Source: Flavobacteriales bacterium (GTDB lineage Bacteria > Bacteroidota > Bacteroidia > Flavobacteriales_F > PHOS-HE28). From it: a stretch of 64,000 nucleotides of DNA. Shown here one piece after another: positions 62,715-64,000 of the stretch. Numbering within the stretch: position 1 is the stretch's first letter; the number at the start of each line of letters is the position of its first letter. The notes below the pieces were generated by a model. It had not been told where the DNA came from, ran no database searches, and was given only the letters and a program-made list of their open reading frames with translations. A program made the position numbers and the translations under genes. The stretch is taken from assembly GCA_016704485.1 (NCBI GenBank), contig JADJAA010000001.1, positions 1,674,001-1,738,000 of the forward strand, given 5' to 3'.

Positions 62715-63247
62715 CGTATGGTTTTTATGTAGTTCTCCAGATTGTCCAATGTGCCCTTCCAGCCCCCGTCCATGCCAGCACGAGCGCTGTCGAACAGGGC
62801 GATGGATTCCGCGCTGCTGTCATCCGCCGGCGTCCATTCGACGGTGAATCGCGTTCGGTTCTTGCCCAGATCTTCGAAGCGGTAGATGCAATGCATCACG
62901 CGCGGCCAGCCAGGCGCCATCGGATGCGAGCCTATGTTGGCGCTCTCATCGCTGAAGCTCTGCATGTACACGATTCGGTGCTTCGGGCTGATCTCCGTGT
63001 ATATGGCACGGCCCCAGACGGGGTCGCTGCCATCGGGTGCAGTCTGGCAATAATGGATCATGCCGCCGACGCGGAAGTCGAACGACTTAACCGAACCTTT
63101 GCGACCGCCGGGCGCGAACCAGGCGGCGAGGTGTCCGGGCTGCGTGCAAACATCCCGTACCAGTTCGCGCGGCGCTTCGAATTCGCGCGTGACGATGTGC
63201 GGCTTGGTAGAGTTGGTTGGTTTGGAAGGTTGGGAAGAGGTTGTCAT
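62711..63247 (-). CDS. AHSA1/SRPBCC-family protein
   Basis: A 178-residue AHSA1-type SRPBCC protein: IVTREFEAPRELVRDVCTQPGHLAAWFAPGG, DFRVGGMIHYCQTAPDGSDPVWGRAIYTEISPKHRIVYMQSF, and a GMDGGWKGTLDNLENYI end. Compared with its neighbours it has an Arg/Val-rich start and a longer central part. It overlaps the downstream gene by 4 nt. Confidence 0.84.
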   Translation of the reverse strand: MTTSSQPSKPTNSTKPHIVTREFEAPRELVRDVCTQPGHLAAWFAPGGRKGSVKSFDFRVGGMIHYCQTAPDGSDPVWGRAIYTEISPKHRIVYMQSFSDESANIGSHPMAPGWPRVMHCIYRFEDLGKNRTRFTVEWTPADDSSAESIALFDSARAGMDGGWKGTLDNLENYIKTIR

Positions 63248-63269
63248 GGTCGTTCGTTTGTGTTACACA

Positions 63270-63773
63270 TCAGGCCTTGGGCCCAACTAGAAGTTCATCC
63301 AACTGATCGAGGCCCATGGTGAATCCTTCCTTGAAGCCCATTTGCACGATCTGCTCGAGGTCTTCCGTTGTATCGAAGTACAACTGGATGCGCACGATCG
63401 TTCTTCCATCGCTTTCGCTAAAATGCGCTTCCCAGCGCACCTTGGGCTTAGTGCTGTTGGCCTCGCCCTGTTCGTTGCAGAACGCATCACTACCGGAGAA
63501 ATACGACTTCGGCCGGATCGCTTCATAATCGAAGAAGCACCAATGTCGATCGCCTTGCGGGCCTTCCATGCAATATAGCCAGCGGCCACCCTCGCGGAAG
63601 TCAAGTGACTTGATCAAACACCGGTAAGGTTTTGGTGCCCACCACTTGCAAAGGATCTCTGGATCGGTCCATGCGGCCCATACCAGGTCAACCGGGGCGT
63701 TGAACGAGCGCTCTACGGTCACGGTGTGCTCATTCTTCTCAACGATGAAATTGAAGAGTGCTTGCTGGCCCAT
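63270..63773 (-). CDS. AHSA1/SRPBCC-family protein
   Basis: A 167-residue AHSA1-type SRPBCC protein: VTVERSFNAPVDLVWAAWTDPEILCKWWAPKPY, DFREGGRWLYCMEGPQGDRHWCFFDYEAIRPKSYFSGSDAF and a GLDQLDELL end. ATG at 63773 starts the fold (MGQQALFNFIVEKNEHTV..); the reading frame continues upstream to the window edge without looking like this family, so the first 70 residues of the long reading frame were left out. It is the first SRPBCC gene visible in the array. Confidence 0.82.
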   Translation of the reverse strand: MGQQALFNFIVEKNEHTVTVERSFNAPVDLVWAAWTDPEILCKWWAPKPYRCLIKSLDFREGGRWLYCMEGPQGDRHWCFFDYEAIRPKSYFSGSDAFCNEQGEANSTKPKVRWEAHFSESDGRTIVRIQLYFDTTEDLEQIVQMGFKEGFTMGLDQLDELLVGPKA

Positions 63774-64000
63774 GTTCCAATAATGTCTAGATGTTAGCTG
63801 AAGTTGGTCCACTGGTATCCGTGGTGCATTGGTTATGCGAAGCTTGCGGGATGCGAGTAGATCAGCAATAGCATACAGTCGTGCCTCCCAAAGGTCATCA
63901 ATGCTCAGATCGTAAACGTTGGCTATATCCAACTCCGTTTCCAACCGCAGTTCCACATCAACAGCGCAACCCGTCGTGCGCTCCTGCAAATGGATCCTGA
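63774..64000 (-). other. 227-nt edge region with an unassigned open frame
   Basis: The minus-strand frame of the SRPBCC gene stays open to the window edge; it would encode Leu/Asp-rich residues (VELRLETELDIANVYDLSID..). It resembles no family I know and may be the end of a neighbouring gene or chance. No promoter for the array could be assigned here. Confidence 0.35.

Noticed and set aside
63774..63989. N-terminal extension of the last SRPBCC gene
   Set aside because: The first 72 residues do not match the family, while Met at 63773 starts it exactly; extension judged unlikely, though a partial neighbouring gene cannot be excluded.

Overview
The window comes from a Bacteroidota chromosome, most likely a Flavobacteriales-type gliding or surface-secreting bacterium. 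The evidence is a complete type IX secretion (T9SS)/gliding core (porP/sprF-like, gldK, gldL, gldM, gldN), at least five secreted proteins with C-terminal T9SS sorting domains, Bacteroidota-style promoters (TTG, about 19-20 nt, TAnnTTTG), a HmuY/TonB heme-type locus, and the gene block miaB - sigma-54 activator - lptE - TPR-like - secG - groES - groEL.

Layout. 1-3.0 kb: end of a T9SS cargo gene, a histone H1-like Lys/Ala protein, and an OmpR-type response regulator with its histidine kinase. 3.1-8.7 kb: a GT39/ArnT-like membrane glycosyltransferase and a 1250-residue surface protein of nine repeats. 8.9-13.6 kb: a heme-type uptake operon (secreted HmuY-like protein, TonB-dependent receptor, HmuY-like lipoprotein). 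13.6-21.5 kb: an outer-membrane receptor-like barrel, an RRM-RGG RNA-binding protein, a fatty acid desaturase, an LVIVD-repeat cargo protein and a DUF4139 protein. 21.8-31.4 kb: two large secreted proteins flanking a propeller-type histidine kinase and its LuxR-type regulator. 31.6-38.5 kb: groEL/groES and the miaB-to-secG operon, all on the minus strand. 38.7-42.9 kb: a small barrel protein, lipoprotein MsrB, and topoisomerase I with an H1-like tail. 43.1-51.2 kb: an arginase-fold protein, then the T9SS core and a second gldN-like gene. 51.4-55.3 kb: an ABC-F ATPase and a second gldM-like gene. 55.38-56.2 kb: an initiator tRNA followed by perfect 340-bp tandem units. Each unit carries a tRNA 3' half, a hairpin and a small GIY-YIG nuclease gene; a decayed third copy follows. 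56.2-64.0 kb: a one-direction array of small cytosolic genes (five AHSA1/SRPBCC-like, one further SRPBCC, three VOC, two DUF1801-type, DoxX-like, YdeI-like, AlkD-like, GyrI-like), two of them visibly damaged.

How it fits together. PorP/GldK/GldL/GldM/GldN would build the envelope machine that exports the sorting-domain proteins encoded around it. The extra GldM and GldN suggest alternative machine variants. The most unusual structure is the tRNA-fMet/GIY-YIG tandem cassette, which looks like a minimal element tied to the 3' end of a tRNA gene.
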